Below are positions 1 through 8,016 of a stretch of DNA of 64,000 nucleotides, piece after piece. Numbering within the stretch: the stretch's first letter is position 1; each line of letters begins with the position of its first letter. A model generated the notes under the pieces. It was not told the origin of the DNA. It saw only the letters and a program-made list of their open reading frames with translations, and ran no database searches. The position numbers and the translations under genes were made by a program. The DNA is from Silvimonas amylolytica (GTDB taxonomy: Bacteria; Pseudomonadota; Gammaproteobacteria; Burkholderiales; Chitinibacteraceae): NCBI RefSeq assembly GCF_014645555.1, contig NZ_BMLY01000004.1, forward strand, positions 177,786 through 241,785, written 5' to 3'.

Positions 1-2
1 TT

Positions 3-449
3 GGGCACGACCAGGAAGGCTCCCCAAGCGGCATTAAGGAGGCGGATCTCTATATGAACGATTTCAGGCAAATCCGGCTTAAGGAAGATGGTGGGGAGCG
101 CCGCTTTTGTGCTGCGGACTCGGTTGAATTGCATAAGGAGAGCGTGACGTGGTTGCGGGATTCCCTGAGGAATCACAACGGGAAGTCTTTTGTGATTACC
201 CATCATTCCCCCAGCTTTCGCAGCGTCCCCGACAGATACTCCCAATCTTTGCTGTCTGCTGCTTTTTCCTCAAATCTTGACGATCTTGTTGGTTTGGCAG
301 ATGTCTGGGCTCACGGGCATACCCATGATTCCTTTGATTACTTGGTGGGTAAATGCCGAGTTGTTTGCAACCCGCGCGGCTACACACGTCCTTGGAGCAC
401 CTCGCAGGAAAATATTGAGTTCAACCCTCGCATGATTGTGACGATCTAA
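3..449 (+). CDS. metallophosphoesterase, C-terminal part (5' end outside window)
   Basis: The frame is open from base 3 and has no stop before the window edge, so the true start lies upstream; an ATG at 54 falls in the middle of a conserved stretch (MNDFR) and is unlikely to be the start. Visible motifs are VITHHSP and AHGHTHDSFDY, the histidine metal ligands of the calcineurin-like phosphoesterase superfamily, followed by CNPRGY, typical of small stand-alone bacterial members. The product should be a cytoplasmic di-metal phosphoesterase; substrate unknown. The stop codon is one base before the ATG of the next phosphoesterase gene, so the two are almost certainly cotranscribed. Confidence 0.85.
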   Translation, partial: GHDQEGSPSGIKEADLYMNDFRQIRLKEDGGERRFCAADSVELHKESVTWLRDSLRNHNGKSFVITHHSPSFRSVPDRYSQSLLSAAFSSNLDDLVGLADVWAHGHTHDSFDYLVGKCRVVCNPRGYTRPWSTSQENIEFNPRMIVTI

Positions 450-450
450 C

Positions 451-1143
451 ATGCCTCGGCAAGAAGGCGTTTGGTTTGCCGGGGACCTTCACGGAGGGTT
501 CCCGGAACTTATTCGATGCGCTCGGGACCTCCGTCCCGCGGCGATCATCCTTATGGGCGATATTGAGGCTCCTGCCATGCTGGACGAAGTTCTAGCTCCT
601 CTACTCGAGCACACCGAACCGTGGTGGATTGTCGGTAACCATGACACGGATAGTCCGCAGACCTACGACCATCTATTCAAATCTAGGCTTGCCGACCGCA
701 ACCTGCACGGCAGAGTGGTCGACATCGCTGGGTACAGAATTGCGGGGCTGGGAGGTGTTTTCCGGAAACAAGTCTGGATGCCACCGCAAGGCCCGAAATT
801 TGAGTCACCGCGGGATTATCTGGATAGCTGTGGCAAAGGGAATTGGTGGCGCGGCGGACTGCCGCTCCGCCATAGAAGTACGATTTTCAGATCGGACATG
901 GGCTTTGCACTTGCCGAACGGGCAGACATCCTGGTCTGTCACGAAGCGCCTAGTTGCCATCCACATGGAATTGCCGCGATTGATGAGTTGGCGCGCACTC
1001 TCGGTGTGCGCCGTGTTTTTCATGGTCACCACCATCAGCTATATGTCCAACCTGACACCGGGTTGGGCTTCTCTACGGTGGGAACTGGCCTCCGCGGGAT
1101 CGTCGACGTGTCTGGAGAGATCGTCTTCGCTGGGGAAAAGTGA
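451..1143 (+). CDS. metallophosphoesterase (calcineurin-like)
   Basis: A complete 230-residue calcineurin-like phosphoesterase. Metal-binding motifs appear in the family order: GDLHG (about residues 11-15), GDIE (about 36-39), GNHD (about 62-65), a CHEAP motif near 168, and HGHHH near 189. Such proteins hydrolyse phosphomonoesters or phosphodiesters, including nucleotides and nucleic acid ends; the sequence does not fix the substrate. It starts one base after the previous phosphoesterase stop, and its own TGA overlaps the ATG of the following HAD gene, so the three genes look translationally coupled. It is shorter than, and different in sequence from, its upstream neighbour, so this is not a recent tandem duplication. 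Confidence 0.88.
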   Translation: MPRQEGVWFAGDLHGGFPELIRCARDLRPAAIILMGDIEAPAMLDEVLAPLLEHTEPWWIVGNHDTDSPQTYDHLFKSRLADRNLHGRVVDIAGYRIAGLGGVFRKQVWMPPQGPKFESPRDYLDSCGKGNWWRGGLPLRHRSTIFRSDMGFALAERADILVCHEAPSCHPHGIAAIDELARTLGVRRVFHGHHHQLYVQPDTGLGFSTVGTGLRGIVDVSGEIVFAGEK

Positions 1144-1673
1144 TGTTTAGACCAACCGGCTTAGCACCTCAGACTCACAGGCCCATATTGTTTCTAGATT
1201 TTGATGGGGTACTTCATCCCAATTGGGTGTACTGCGAAGAAGGCCGGCCTGTGATTAAAGAGGATCCTATCGATGGCACGCTCGGTGAGCTTTTCATGTG
1301 GGTACATCACTTGGATGCAGCTCTGAAAGACTACCCAGAGGTAAGAATCATTCTCTCTACCAGTTGGGTGAAGGGATACGGCTTTGAGCGAACTAAAGCT
1401 TATCTCCCCGAGAGCCTGCAGCTGAGGGTCATCGGCGGAACGTGGGATCCAAGTTTCAACAAAAGGGAATATGACAAGAAAACCCGCTGCCAGGAAATTG
1501 TTGCGTGCGTTGTCAGGGAAAGGCTAGAGCGTTGGTGTGCTGTCGATGATGACGTCTGGGATTGGTCGCCCAAATACAAGGAGCATCTTGTTGCAACGGA
1601 CTCCAGGAAAGGGCTCGGTGATCCAGCTGCCTTAGCCAGGTTGGGCGAGCTACTCACGGCGATGGTCGTATGA
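1143..1673 (+). CDS. HAD-fold phosphatase of the Swiss-Army-Knife RNA repair type
   Basis: A 176-residue protein with the HAD catalytic motif FLDFDGVLHP near residue 18, a second motif with Ser/Thr in ILSTSW, and an acidic motif AVDDDVWDW near the C terminus. This pattern matches the small HAD domains found in, and free-standing relatives of, Swiss Army Knife RNA repair proteins. I chose the ATG at 1143, whose first base overlaps the preceding TGA; an in-frame GTG at 1140 is the alternative. Likely activity: phosphate removal from a nucleic acid end or small phosphorylated substrate (inferred). The operon pairs it with two metallophosphoesterases, which suggests a shared nucleic acid or nucleotide substrate. 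Confidence 0.75.
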   Translation: MFRPTGLAPQTHRPILFLDFDGVLHPNWVYCEEGRPVIKEDPIDGTLGELFMWVHHLDAALKDYPEVRIILSTSWVKGYGFERTKAYLPESLQLRVIGGTWDPSFNKREYDKKTRCQEIVACVVRERLERWCAVDDDVWDWSPKYKEHLVATDSRKGLGDPAALARLGELLTAMVV

Positions 1674-1723
1674 CAAAAACTACTAACTGTCAGGTTTGCT
1701 AATCAATATGAATCCAAAATTTT

Positions 1724-3052
1724 ATGGACATCAAAAATACTCCGGTCTATGGCTGGCCTCCAGGCGAGGTGACGCCTCGGCTTGCCGGCACATTGGTAAG
1801 CGACAACGTAAATCGCCGCTCTGTGTTCACCTATGAGGCAGATTGGCTTGCGTCTGGTTATTCGTTTCTCAGTCCGGACTTTAAAGCGAGTCCACAGAGC
1901 CTCAGAGTACCTACCTCTCCAGGACAGTCTGGGCTCTACGGCTTGTTTCAGGATACGAGCCCCGATCTGTTTGGGCAAAAAGCTCAGGAAGTAAGGTTTG
2001 GTCGAGAAGTTGCTGGGCGCTTAGAGGCGGCTACTCGATGTCAGGTAAACGGTGCTGGTGCTTTAGCTCTTGGAGAATTGCTCCCGGAACGATTGCAACT
2101 CGTTGCACAAGAGGATTTTCTGGATCGATTGCGTGCACGCCGTCGAACCAAAGCGCCAGAGATCGAAATTGAAGAACTGATTTTGCAAGACCTTAAGCAA
2201 TTGCCCGGCATCGGTGGAATGAAACCCAAACTTACCGTCCTCTCTAAGAGGGATGAGTACATTTTCAAATTTAAAGAACTAGGCGACGATCCGTGGTCAC
2301 TACATGCTGAGTCAGCGTTGTTGGAAATGGCCAAAGCATCTGGAATCAATGCTTGTGATTCGCAGGTAGTGGAGCTCCCGTCAGATTACGGAAATGGAAT
2401 TCTGATCAGAAGATTTGATCGATGTGCGGTTGCTGAAGGGCAGTTGAGAATTGGATATGCAAGTGCGGCTACAGTGGCAGGACTGGATCAACCCTCTCGA
2501 GTTAACGCAGATTTGACCATGTCCGCTACTAATACCGTTCCACCCCACAGGATCGCTCGCAGTTACCCGACACTGGTGGCCAAAATGCGGCGCTGGGTCG
2601 GGAGTGATGAACAGCATCGGAGACAAGCACAAGAACTGTGGCGGCGAATTGTCTTCAACCTGCTGACCCGGAATTGTGACGACCACCCACGTAATACGGG
2701 CTTTCTCTTCAATTCAAACTCGCGGATCTGGGAGTTGTCCCCAGCTTTTGATATTTCGACTCTGGTTTTGAATTTAGCTTTGCCCTGTGCTGCGTCGGAT
2801 TATTTGGTCGAAACATCCACCCGTGCCCGTCGGAAGCCCTTGGGCGTGATCAACGTTGCGAATCGCGAGCGCTTGATTGACGCAGCGGAACTTCATTACT
2901 TTTGGGATCGTACCGCAGCCGCTGATTGGTTTGATTCGACCCGGGAATTGGTCCGAACGCGGTGGCGTGAATTTCTTGTTGAGACTGGAGTACCCGAGAA
3001 GTTCGTAGGGGCCTACGAGACCACCCTGGGGACCGATTGGCCGCAGCGCTGA
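1724..3052 (+). CDS. HipA-family Ser/Thr kinase, no adjacent HipB
   Basis: A 442-residue HipA-like kinase with the usual architecture: N-terminal HipA subdomain (residues 5-100), then a kinase core. Visible motifs are the glycine-rich loop GIGGMKPKLTV (162-172), KFKE with the ATP-binding lysine (about 182), LIRRFDR (227-233), the catalytic NCDDHPRN (317-324) and the metal aspartate in SPAFDIS (D343). In well-studied HipA proteins the loop carries an autophosphorylated serine (SxAGAQ); here that position is glycine, so this form of self-inactivation may be absent. No HTH antitoxin lies next to it. The 211 bp downstream hold only a 28-codon ORF that does not resemble HipB. Start ATG has no clear Shine-Dalgarno sequence, so the N terminus is tentative. 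Confidence 0.85.
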   Translation: MDIKNTPVYGWPPGEVTPRLAGTLVSDNVNRRSVFTYEADWLASGYSFLSPDFKASPQSLRVPTSPGQSGLYGLFQDTSPDLFGQKAQEVRFGREVAGRLEAATRCQVNGAGALALGELLPERLQLVAQEDFLDRLRARRRTKAPEIEIEELILQDLKQLPGIGGMKPKLTVLSKRDEYIFKFKELGDDPWSLHAESALLEMAKASGINACDSQVVELPSDYGNGILIRRFDRCAVAEGQLRIGYASAATVAGLDQPSRVNADLTMSATNTVPPHRIARSYPTLVAKMRRWVGSDEQHRRQAQELWRRIVFNLLTRNCDDHPRNTGFLFNSNSRIWELSPAFDISTLVLNLALPCAASDYLVETSTRARRKPLGVINVANRERLIDAAELHYFWDRTAAADWFDSTRELVRTRWREFLVETGVPEKFVGAYETTLGTDWPQR

Positions 3053-3263
3053 TAATAATATTATCTGCAAATGTAGTGATATGAGGGCGATTGAAATCAT
3101 TGAAGTAGCCGCACAACTTGAGACGCTGACTGATGCAGCGATTCCAGGCAAAGAGTTTCTCTCCTGAGGGAGGGTGCGCTGCTCATTTTGGAGGGAATCG
3201 GAGTGATGGCAGGAAAGGCGGCGAATTTCTGATGACGTTTTATTCAATTTTCTGCAAGTAGAT

Positions 3264-3509
3264 ATGTGGCTTTCTTCAAATGGAAAAGTTATGACCGCAC
3301 ATTATCGAAGGATTTGGAGATTGCCACTTTTGGATTGCTGCGATGGTAGTGGGGACCAAATATTGGAGCTATCGGAAGAACTACTGATCGAATTGGGTTG
3401 GCCCGAAGGAACGCTCTTGCTGATCGAATCGCATCCTGAGGGGGTGTTGCTTAGGAGAACTGATCAACTGCACCCGACACAGGCACAAGATGGGGTTGTG
3501 CCGGAATAA
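3264..3509 (+). CDS. AbrB/MazE/SpoVT-like small DNA-binding protein
   Basis: An 81-residue protein (72 if the ATG at 3291, preceded by GGAAAA, is used). The core, with RIWRLPLL, a GDQILEL strand, an acidic helix and LGWPEGTLLLIE followed by GVLLRR, follows the swapped-hairpin AbrB/MazE pattern in which a hydrophobic strand, PEELL-type helix and GD/EGD turn repeat. Family members are dimeric DNA binders, often antitoxins or repressors. It lies 211 bp after the HipA-like kinase and could be its partner, but nothing in the sequence proves this. A strong hairpin follows 31 bp after the stop. Confidence 0.6.
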   Translation: MWLSSNGKVMTAHYRRIWRLPLLDCCDGSGDQILELSEELLIELGWPEGTLLLIESHPEGVLLRRTDQLHPTQAQDGVVPE

Positions 3510-3540
3510 TCTACTCACCAAAAAATCTTAGATTCCTTAC

Positions 3541-3584
3541 CAAGGTTAATCGTTGAACGACGATTAACCTTGCACGAGTTTTTT
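3541..3584 (+). terminator. putative rho-independent terminator
   Basis: A perfect 13-bp stem, CAAGGTTAATCGT (3541-3553) against ACGATTAACCTTG (3560-3572), with a 6-nt loop, followed a few bases later by six T residues (3579-3584). The stem is AT-rich and the T tract is offset by six bases, so it may instead be a protein-binding palindrome. Its position just after the AbrB-like gene favours a terminator. Confidence 0.55.
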
Positions 3585-3615
3585 GTAAATTTCTTGCTTT
3601 TAATGGGGATTTAAT

Positions 3616-4077
3616 ATGTTTGATTATGTCGAAATTAAAGAAGAAAATATTGTTGGTCTTTCGAATGAATTGAAAAATTATCTTCTGAGCGTTTTTGGAA
3701 GAAAAATTAAATGTAGTCCGAATGTTGTTTCTAATTCTATCGAAGTTTCTTCCCCTGAGTGCGCGCTCTATCTTAGGGTCGGGGGGACTTCAGTAAATTG
3801 GCCAAAGAATACACTCGTCATCGCTCGTCTTGGCTTTAAGGAAACTAGATATGGTCACGGGGCAAGGCTCCTTAGGTTCTTCTTGGAGACACAGGGTGTT
3901 CATGGTTGCAGCTATATTGGCATTGAGTCTGCCAATGAGAAAGCCGTAGCTTTTGGTATGAAATTTGGCTTGGCCTGCCTTCCTGGCTATTCCGACATGC
4001 TTGCGGCTTCTATAGAGGTTGTTAGGGAGCATCTGCTCGCACATGGAGTTATGCACGAAGAAAGGGAGGTTTACTAA
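3616..4077 (+). CDS. GNAT-like acetyltransferase (low GC)
   Basis: A 153-residue protein. The second half shows the signature of a small GNAT fold: a strand TLVIARLGF, then RYGHGARLL as an acetyl-CoA pyrophosphate loop of the R/Q-x-x-G-x-G/A type, then IGIESANEKAVAFGMKFGL, the helix-strand end of the family in which an Asn and a bulky residue contact the cofactor. The N-terminal 60 residues are not recognisable. The first half of the gene is markedly more A+T rich than its neighbours, suggesting separate acquisition. Substrate unknown. The 113-bp repeat array starts right after its stop. A good start at ATG 3616 follows a GGGGAT purine stretch. Confidence 0.55.
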   Translation: MFDYVEIKEENIVGLSNELKNYLLSVFGRKIKCSPNVVSNSIEVSSPECALYLRVGGTSVNWPKNTLVIARLGFKETRYGHGARLLRFFLETQGVHGCSYIGIESANEKAVAFGMKFGLACLPGYSDMLAASIEVVREHLLAHGVMHEEREVY

Positions 4078-4095
4078 CCATGGGCACATGTCTCG

Positions 4096-4584
4096 ATGTG
4101 TGATTCGGCCCGCGCCCGGGCGACGGGGTGTAATGTGGAATTACACTCCCTCTCTGCATGAAGGTTTTGATGCTTGGGTGGCGGGTGCAATGACCGTTCA
4201 CTCCTTCGGTGCGCGAGTGGGCCCGCGTCCGGGCGAGGGGGTGTAACGTGGCATTGCACCCCCTCTCTGCATGAAGGTTTTGATGCGAGGGTGGTGGGTG
4301 CAATGACCGTGCACTACCTTGGTGTGCGATTCGGCCCGCATCTGGGCGACGGGGTGTAACGTGGCATTACATCCCCTCTCTGCATGAAGGTTTTGATGCG
4401 TGGTTGGCGGGTGCAATGAACGTTCACTTCCTCGGTGTGCGAGTTGGCTGGCGTCCGGGCGAGGGGTGTAACGTGGCATTACACCCCCTCTCTGCATGAA
4501 GGTTTTGATGCGAGGGTGGTAGGTGCAATGACCGTTCACCCCCTCAGTGTGCGAGCTGGCCCGCGAACAGGCAATGGGGTGTAA
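4096..4584. repeat. tandem ~113-bp repeat array, family A (about 4.3 units)
   Basis: Four to five head-to-tail copies of a 112-113-bp unit. Each unit carries a palindrome GGGGTGTAA-N7-TTACACCCC, whose left arms start at 4125, 4238, 4351, 4463 and 4576 (the last copy has lost its right arm). Between palindromes the units share TGCATGAAGGTTTTGATG, a GGTGCAATGA block and a CGCGTCCGGGCGA block just before the next palindrome. Units differ by scattered substitutions, so the array is old enough to have diverged. No credible ORF crosses it. The constant spacing of a potential binding site suggests protein binding or a structured RNA; function unknown. Confidence 0.85.
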
Positions 4585-4730
4585 CCAGCGTCGTCAATCA
4601 CGTGAATGTGATGGAAACCAACTGTGTTTTTCCTAAGTGCTACGCGGGAGACAGAGAAGCGGCCTAGGTTGCTTCTTTTTTTCTTGGGCTTGAATCTTTT
4701 ACGATCGGTATTCCGATTGAATATTAATAA

Positions 4731-4985
4731 GGGGACCGTAACGTGGCATTACACCCCTTGCCTCGGGATGAGGTTTTACTAGGTGAACGGGGGGGGCAAA
4801 AAGACAATCCATCCGCTCGGCGTTTGACCTAGAACGTGTTCTGACAAGGGGGTGTAACGTGGCATTCCACCCCCCCGGCATGAGGCTTTACTGGGTGAAC
4901 GGGGGTGCAAAAAGACAATCCATCCGCTCGGCGTTTGACCTGGAACGTGTCCTGACAAGGGGGTGTAACGTGGCATTACACCCCG
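4731..4985. repeat. tandem ~112-bp repeat array, family B (diverged copies of the same repeat)
   Basis: Three further palindromes of the same kind (cores near 4731-4757, 4849-4874 and 4960-4984) with the constant centre TAACGTGGCATT. The 111-116-bp spacing is like family A, but the spacer sequence differs: it shares GATGAGGTTTTACT, GGTGAACGGGGG, GCAAAAAGACAATCCATCC and CTGACAAGG between copies. The blocks ATGARG-TTTTA and GGTGCAA align with family A, so the two arrays descend from one repeat. The left arm of the first copy has decayed (GGGGACCGTAA). Confidence 0.8.
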
Positions 4986-5017
4986 GTCTCGACAGATGTT
5001 TTAATGGGCGAACGCCG

Positions 5018-5045
5018 TGTACACATTACTTGGGTAATGTGTACA
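5018..5045. repeat. 28-bp dispersed palindrome, copy 1
   Basis: TGTACACATTAC, loop TTGG, GTAATGTGTACA: a perfect 12-bp inverted repeat followed by TG. Near-identical palindromes occur at 16139-16166 and 28136-28161. No T tract follows, so it is not a typical terminator. The arm change C to T here versus copy 2 is matched by the compensating G to A on the other arm, which points to selection for pairing or for dyad symmetry. Confidence 0.8.
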
Positions 5046-5556
5046 TGAGCGACCTTAAGTGGTCGGCACTAATTGTGAAGAGCCAGGATAGTGCGTGCAT
5101 TGGGCCCGCGCCTTAGTGCAGTGATCCAAGCACAAGCGCATGGCTTGCTTCGATATGACTGGGAAGTTGAGTGTCGGTCGCTTATATGCACCGAACTGGA
5201 AATGATCTGGCGATGACCGCCAATTCACCGAGCAATTTTGCGTAAGAGCGGGAACGCCAAGATTTTAAGAGAGGAGTTGTCTGAAAAAGTAGAGAATAGA
5301 TTCGAGAAAGAGCGTTGTTTGTCGGAAAATGTCGCGTTTAGCTTGTTTTATGTCTAAAAACTGTCGTGGTAGCTGGTTTTATGAAAAATGCGATCACAGC
5401 AATCATGAGGCCCGGATTGCCTTCTTCTACCTAGGGCAGGTTGTTGGCCGAAGTGGTCACGAGGGTCGCTGGGTTAAATTGCTGATGTCGGCCAGTTGCT
5501 GATTCTCACTACATCGCTACACTCCAGTCATTGGCACTCTCAAGTCTGCATAAGTA
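5046..5556. other. intergenic stretch, no gene recognised
   Basis: About 510 bp between the palindrome and the WapI-like gene. Reading frames are short and lack family features. No tRNA fold or terminator was recognised. It presumably contains the promoter of the next gene. Confidence 0.5.
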
Positions 5557-6009
5557 ATGCCACTACTCCTTTCAAACCCAGAAGGTTTTACCGTCGAGTT
5601 CGATGTAGATGGCTACCAATTTCCTTCGTCCAAAGATCACTGGGACAGTAATTGGTTATATGTCAAAGGGAACGTGCATCATCCTCGAGGCTCATGGACC
5701 TTCCGCGACCCATCGCTAACGACGTTTGAACTTGAGCAACTAGCCGCTTGGTTTCGCCAACTTCGGCCATTGTCCAGTTCGATACGGCCATGTTTTTTTA
5801 CTGAGCCCTGCCTTACGTTCAGTTTTGCCGACGAGCCAGAGCCAACCATTAACCTGGCACTCTCTCATGAATGCTCTCCCCCCTGGCTGCAAGGCCAAGA
5901 GCGCCTCGACGGCATTTCAATGTCTTTCCCCACGAAATCAACCAATCCTGGCCACTTGGAGGGAGCTGTCCTGGATATGTTAAAGAAATTTCCAGTCCGT
6001 TCCGCGTAA
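5557..6009 (+). CDS. WapI-like (immunity-type) protein
   Basis: A 150-residue protein of mixed strands. The N-terminal half, with a YQFP strand, SNWLYVKGNV, GSWTFRDPSLTT and FELEQLAAWFRQL, matches the pattern of the WapI family, small cytoplasmic proteins first linked to immunity against contact-dependent toxins: a WLxV strand, a Trp-centred strand ending in DP, and an acidic helix. The rest resembles the beta-rich C-terminal half. No Rhs or WapA toxin gene lies nearby, so it would be an orphan. Start ATG is preceded by no strong ribosome site. The assignment rests on pattern memory and needs a profile search. Confidence 0.55.
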   Translation: MPLLLSNPEGFTVEFDVDGYQFPSSKDHWDSNWLYVKGNVHHPRGSWTFRDPSLTTFELEQLAAWFRQLRPLSSSIRPCFFTEPCLTFSFADEPEPTINLALSHECSPPWLQGQERLDGISMSFPTKSTNPGHLEGAVLDMLKKFPVRSA

Positions 6010-6178
6010 TGTTATTACGTATTAGATGCCTTGTTACCAGGATGCGAACTTCCGTTTTACTGCGTCAGGTGGGTTAGGTTTGGGTGCAAATCAACAGCAA
6101 GTGCTTGGCATGCCAGACACCCTCATCGAACTGGAACACAAGCTCAGGTAGTTGACCAACCAGCCCGACCCCGGGATA

Positions 6179-7510
6179 TCAGCTGAGTTGCTGGGCCATC
6201 TCCTGGATCACAACGTGAACTATGGTGCGAACCAGTCGTTCTTCGCCGCTCAGTGGGGCGCCCAGTTCCTTTCGATGTTGCCGAAGTAGGTCATTCTCGC
6301 TCAGCATCTCTTCGTATAGTTGCTTCGCCTGGCCGACGATTTGGCTCACCAGATTGTCCAGCACACGTTCGGCCGGCTTCTTGGGCAGGCCCAACTTCAC
6401 GCCAGCGGCAATCAGCACCCCCCGATTCATCTGCTCGAGTCGCGCTACGCCGTCGTCTAGCGGCCATGCCATTTCTCGGTTCTTCCAGTTCGCGCCTCCA
6501 CCATCGCGAAAAGCAGTTGTGTCGTATACAGCCTCGGACAGCAGATCGTAGGTCGGGGTCAATTCAAAGCCGGTGCTGAGCATGAAAAAACTCAGGTTCT
6601 TTAGATGAGCGTCGGTATTCCCAACGAGCACGTTGAATACCAGCCACTCAAACAACTTCAGGCGTGACTGAAGTGTGCTTCGGCTGCGTTTAGCGAAGGA
6701 CTCGAGCCGCAACAGGCTCCCTTGGCTGTATTTGTAGACGGCAGCCAGATTGTCGAGCTGACAGGCATCGATGATGTGTCGGCGCTGCCAGATGCCGTCC
6801 TTCTCAAAACGGTCAAAGCGCTCGACCAGGTAGACTGGGGAGGGTGTGTAGTGCCGAAAGACCGCAGGCACCTGCATTTGAGTGTGACCCAGCCGACGAG
6901 CCAGACTCATCACAAACCACTCATTGATAACCGAATGAGGGTAGGCCTCATGCTCATGGTTCGGTTTCAGGATGTGCGTTGACATGGACGCACCCTCCGG
7001 CTCGTACAACACCCCATCCTCGTACACTACGGCTAACTTGTTCTGGGCGCCAGCCAGCGACATCCGTTTTGGTGCCTCATGGGAGAGTGGCAGACGTGGC
7101 AAGTTTTCGATGCGCCGTTGCAAGTTGGCATCGTCCAACAAGCAACGCAGCCCATCTGCAGGGACATCAGCCCCCATTGGCAGTAACGTCAACGAACCGG
7201 CAGACTCCTGACCGTAGTGCTCGAGCAGGCCGAACGCATCGCTGGCTGTTACTTTGGCGTCGTTGGCCAGTGCTTCGCGGTGTGCGGCCTCCGGCAGCAG
7301 GTTATCGAAGTACCACTGCACCGGACGGTTGGTCCCTCCGTCGAGCAGCTGTCCCTCCTGAAGTGGCAAGTGTGGGCTGAGCGGAAATGCCGAGCGCAGG
7401 GTTAGCCAGCTCGAGTCGTACTGGAATGCCCATATGCTGCCGACCTCGTCCAGGCGACCCACCACTTGGTGGTTGATGTAGACCATCAATTGTCGGGCTG
7501 GCAATTCCAT
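6179..7510 (-). CDS. hipA: HipA toxin, Ser/Thr protein kinase
   Basis: A 443-residue protein with every HipA hallmark: N-terminal subdomain with YINHQVVGRL and FQYDSSWL, the P-loop motif SLAGAQNK (151-158) containing the serine that is autophosphorylated in the family, HILKPN with the ATP-binding lysine (182), LVERFDR (228-234), catalytic GNTDAHLKN (297-305; D300) and the metal aspartate in TYDLLS (D322). Known HipA proteins phosphorylate aminoacyl-tRNA synthetases and cause growth arrest. The hipB gene lies upstream on the same strand but 211 bp away, a wider gap than in most hipBA operons. Confidence 0.93.
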   Translation of the reverse strand: MELPARQLMVYINHQVVGRLDEVGSIWAFQYDSSWLTLRSAFPLSPHLPLQEGQLLDGGTNRPVQWYFDNLLPEAAHREALANDAKVTASDAFGLLEHYGQESAGSLTLLPMGADVPADGLRCLLDDANLQRRIENLPRLPLSHEAPKRMSLAGAQNKLAVVYEDGVLYEPEGASMSTHILKPNHEHEAYPHSVINEWFVMSLARRLGHTQMQVPAVFRHYTPSPVYLVERFDRFEKDGIWQRRHIIDACQLDNLAAVYKYSQGSLLRLESFAKRSRSTLQSRLKLFEWLVFNVLVGNTDAHLKNLSFFMLSTGFELTPTYDLLSEAVYDTTAFRDGGGANWKNREMAWPLDDGVARLEQMNRGVLIAAGVKLGLPKKPAERVLDNLVSQIVGQAKQLYEEMLSENDLLRQHRKELGAPLSGEERLVRTIVHVVIQEMAQQLS

Positions 7511-7721
7511 TACGATCCCTTTTTATTCAGTTTCTTTAACTCGGCGCAGGAAATACCGGGCAGGCTGCTGTCTCCCCGAGAAGCGTGCTGGATTAGTGTT
7601 TGTCCAACCCCATCTTGAGGCACTAGCCAAGAGGCACGCTTCAGAGGGAGCTTTTTACCCAGCATCAGCTTTCAAATTCAGCACCCTGATATGCGGTCAG
7701 TAAAAGCTTCAAACAATTACT

Positions 7722-7988
7722 TCAAGGGCTTCCCGTTTTTTTCGCACGCCGGACCAATTCCTTCTCGGCCCCTTCGGGAAGGTCAACGATGACCTCAATA
7801 CCGAGGGCCTCGAGAACCTTGAACAGCTTGCCCCACTGCACGGTATCTGCACCGTTTTCGAGCCGCCCCATGAAGTTCTCGCTGACACCGAGAATCTCGG
7901 CAAGCAAGTCCTGCCGAATGAACTGGTGTTTCCTGGTTGCACGCACCAGTTCACCAAGCTGGTCGGGGGAGTCGAGTTTGATTTTCAT
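7722..7988 (-). CDS. hipB: HipB-like XRE antitoxin
   Basis: An 88-residue Cro/C1-type HTH protein. The HTH spans roughly residues 10-65: LGELVRATRK, QDLLAEILGVSENFMGRLENG, then KLFKVLEALGIEV, a typical HipB sequence; a basic tail EKELVRRAKK follows. I chose the ATG at 7988 because GGGAGG lies seven bases upstream; in-frame starts at 8006, 8009 and 8075 lack such a site. Family members bind HipA, neutralise it and repress their own promoter. The upstream region has TCCTT/AAGGA dyads consistent with autoregulation. Confidence 0.85.
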   Translation of the reverse strand: MKIKLDSPDQLGELVRATRKHQFIRQDLLAEILGVSENFMGRLENGADTVQWGKLFKVLEALGIEVIVDLPEGAEKELVRRAKKTGSP

Positions 7989-8016
7989 GAGAGCCTCCCG
8001 AGACATCATCAAGTAT

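Noticed and set aside
3081-3167. 28-codon ORF after the HipA-like kinase as a HipB antitoxin
   Set aside because: It is too short for an XRE HTH and shows none of the HTH residues; no ribosome site was seen.
4096-4985. CRISPR array
   Set aside because: The units are ~113 bp long and repeated almost in full; there are no short repeats separated by unique spacers, and no cas genes.
4096-4985. Integron attC sites
   Set aside because: The palindromes lack the core-site sequences of attC (RYYYAAC and GTTRRRY), no cassette ORFs lie between them, and no integron integrase is present.
5018-5045. XerCD dif-like site
   Set aside because: The arms and 4-bp centre do not match the dif pattern (CATAA, 6-bp centre, TTATG), and three copies would be unexpected.
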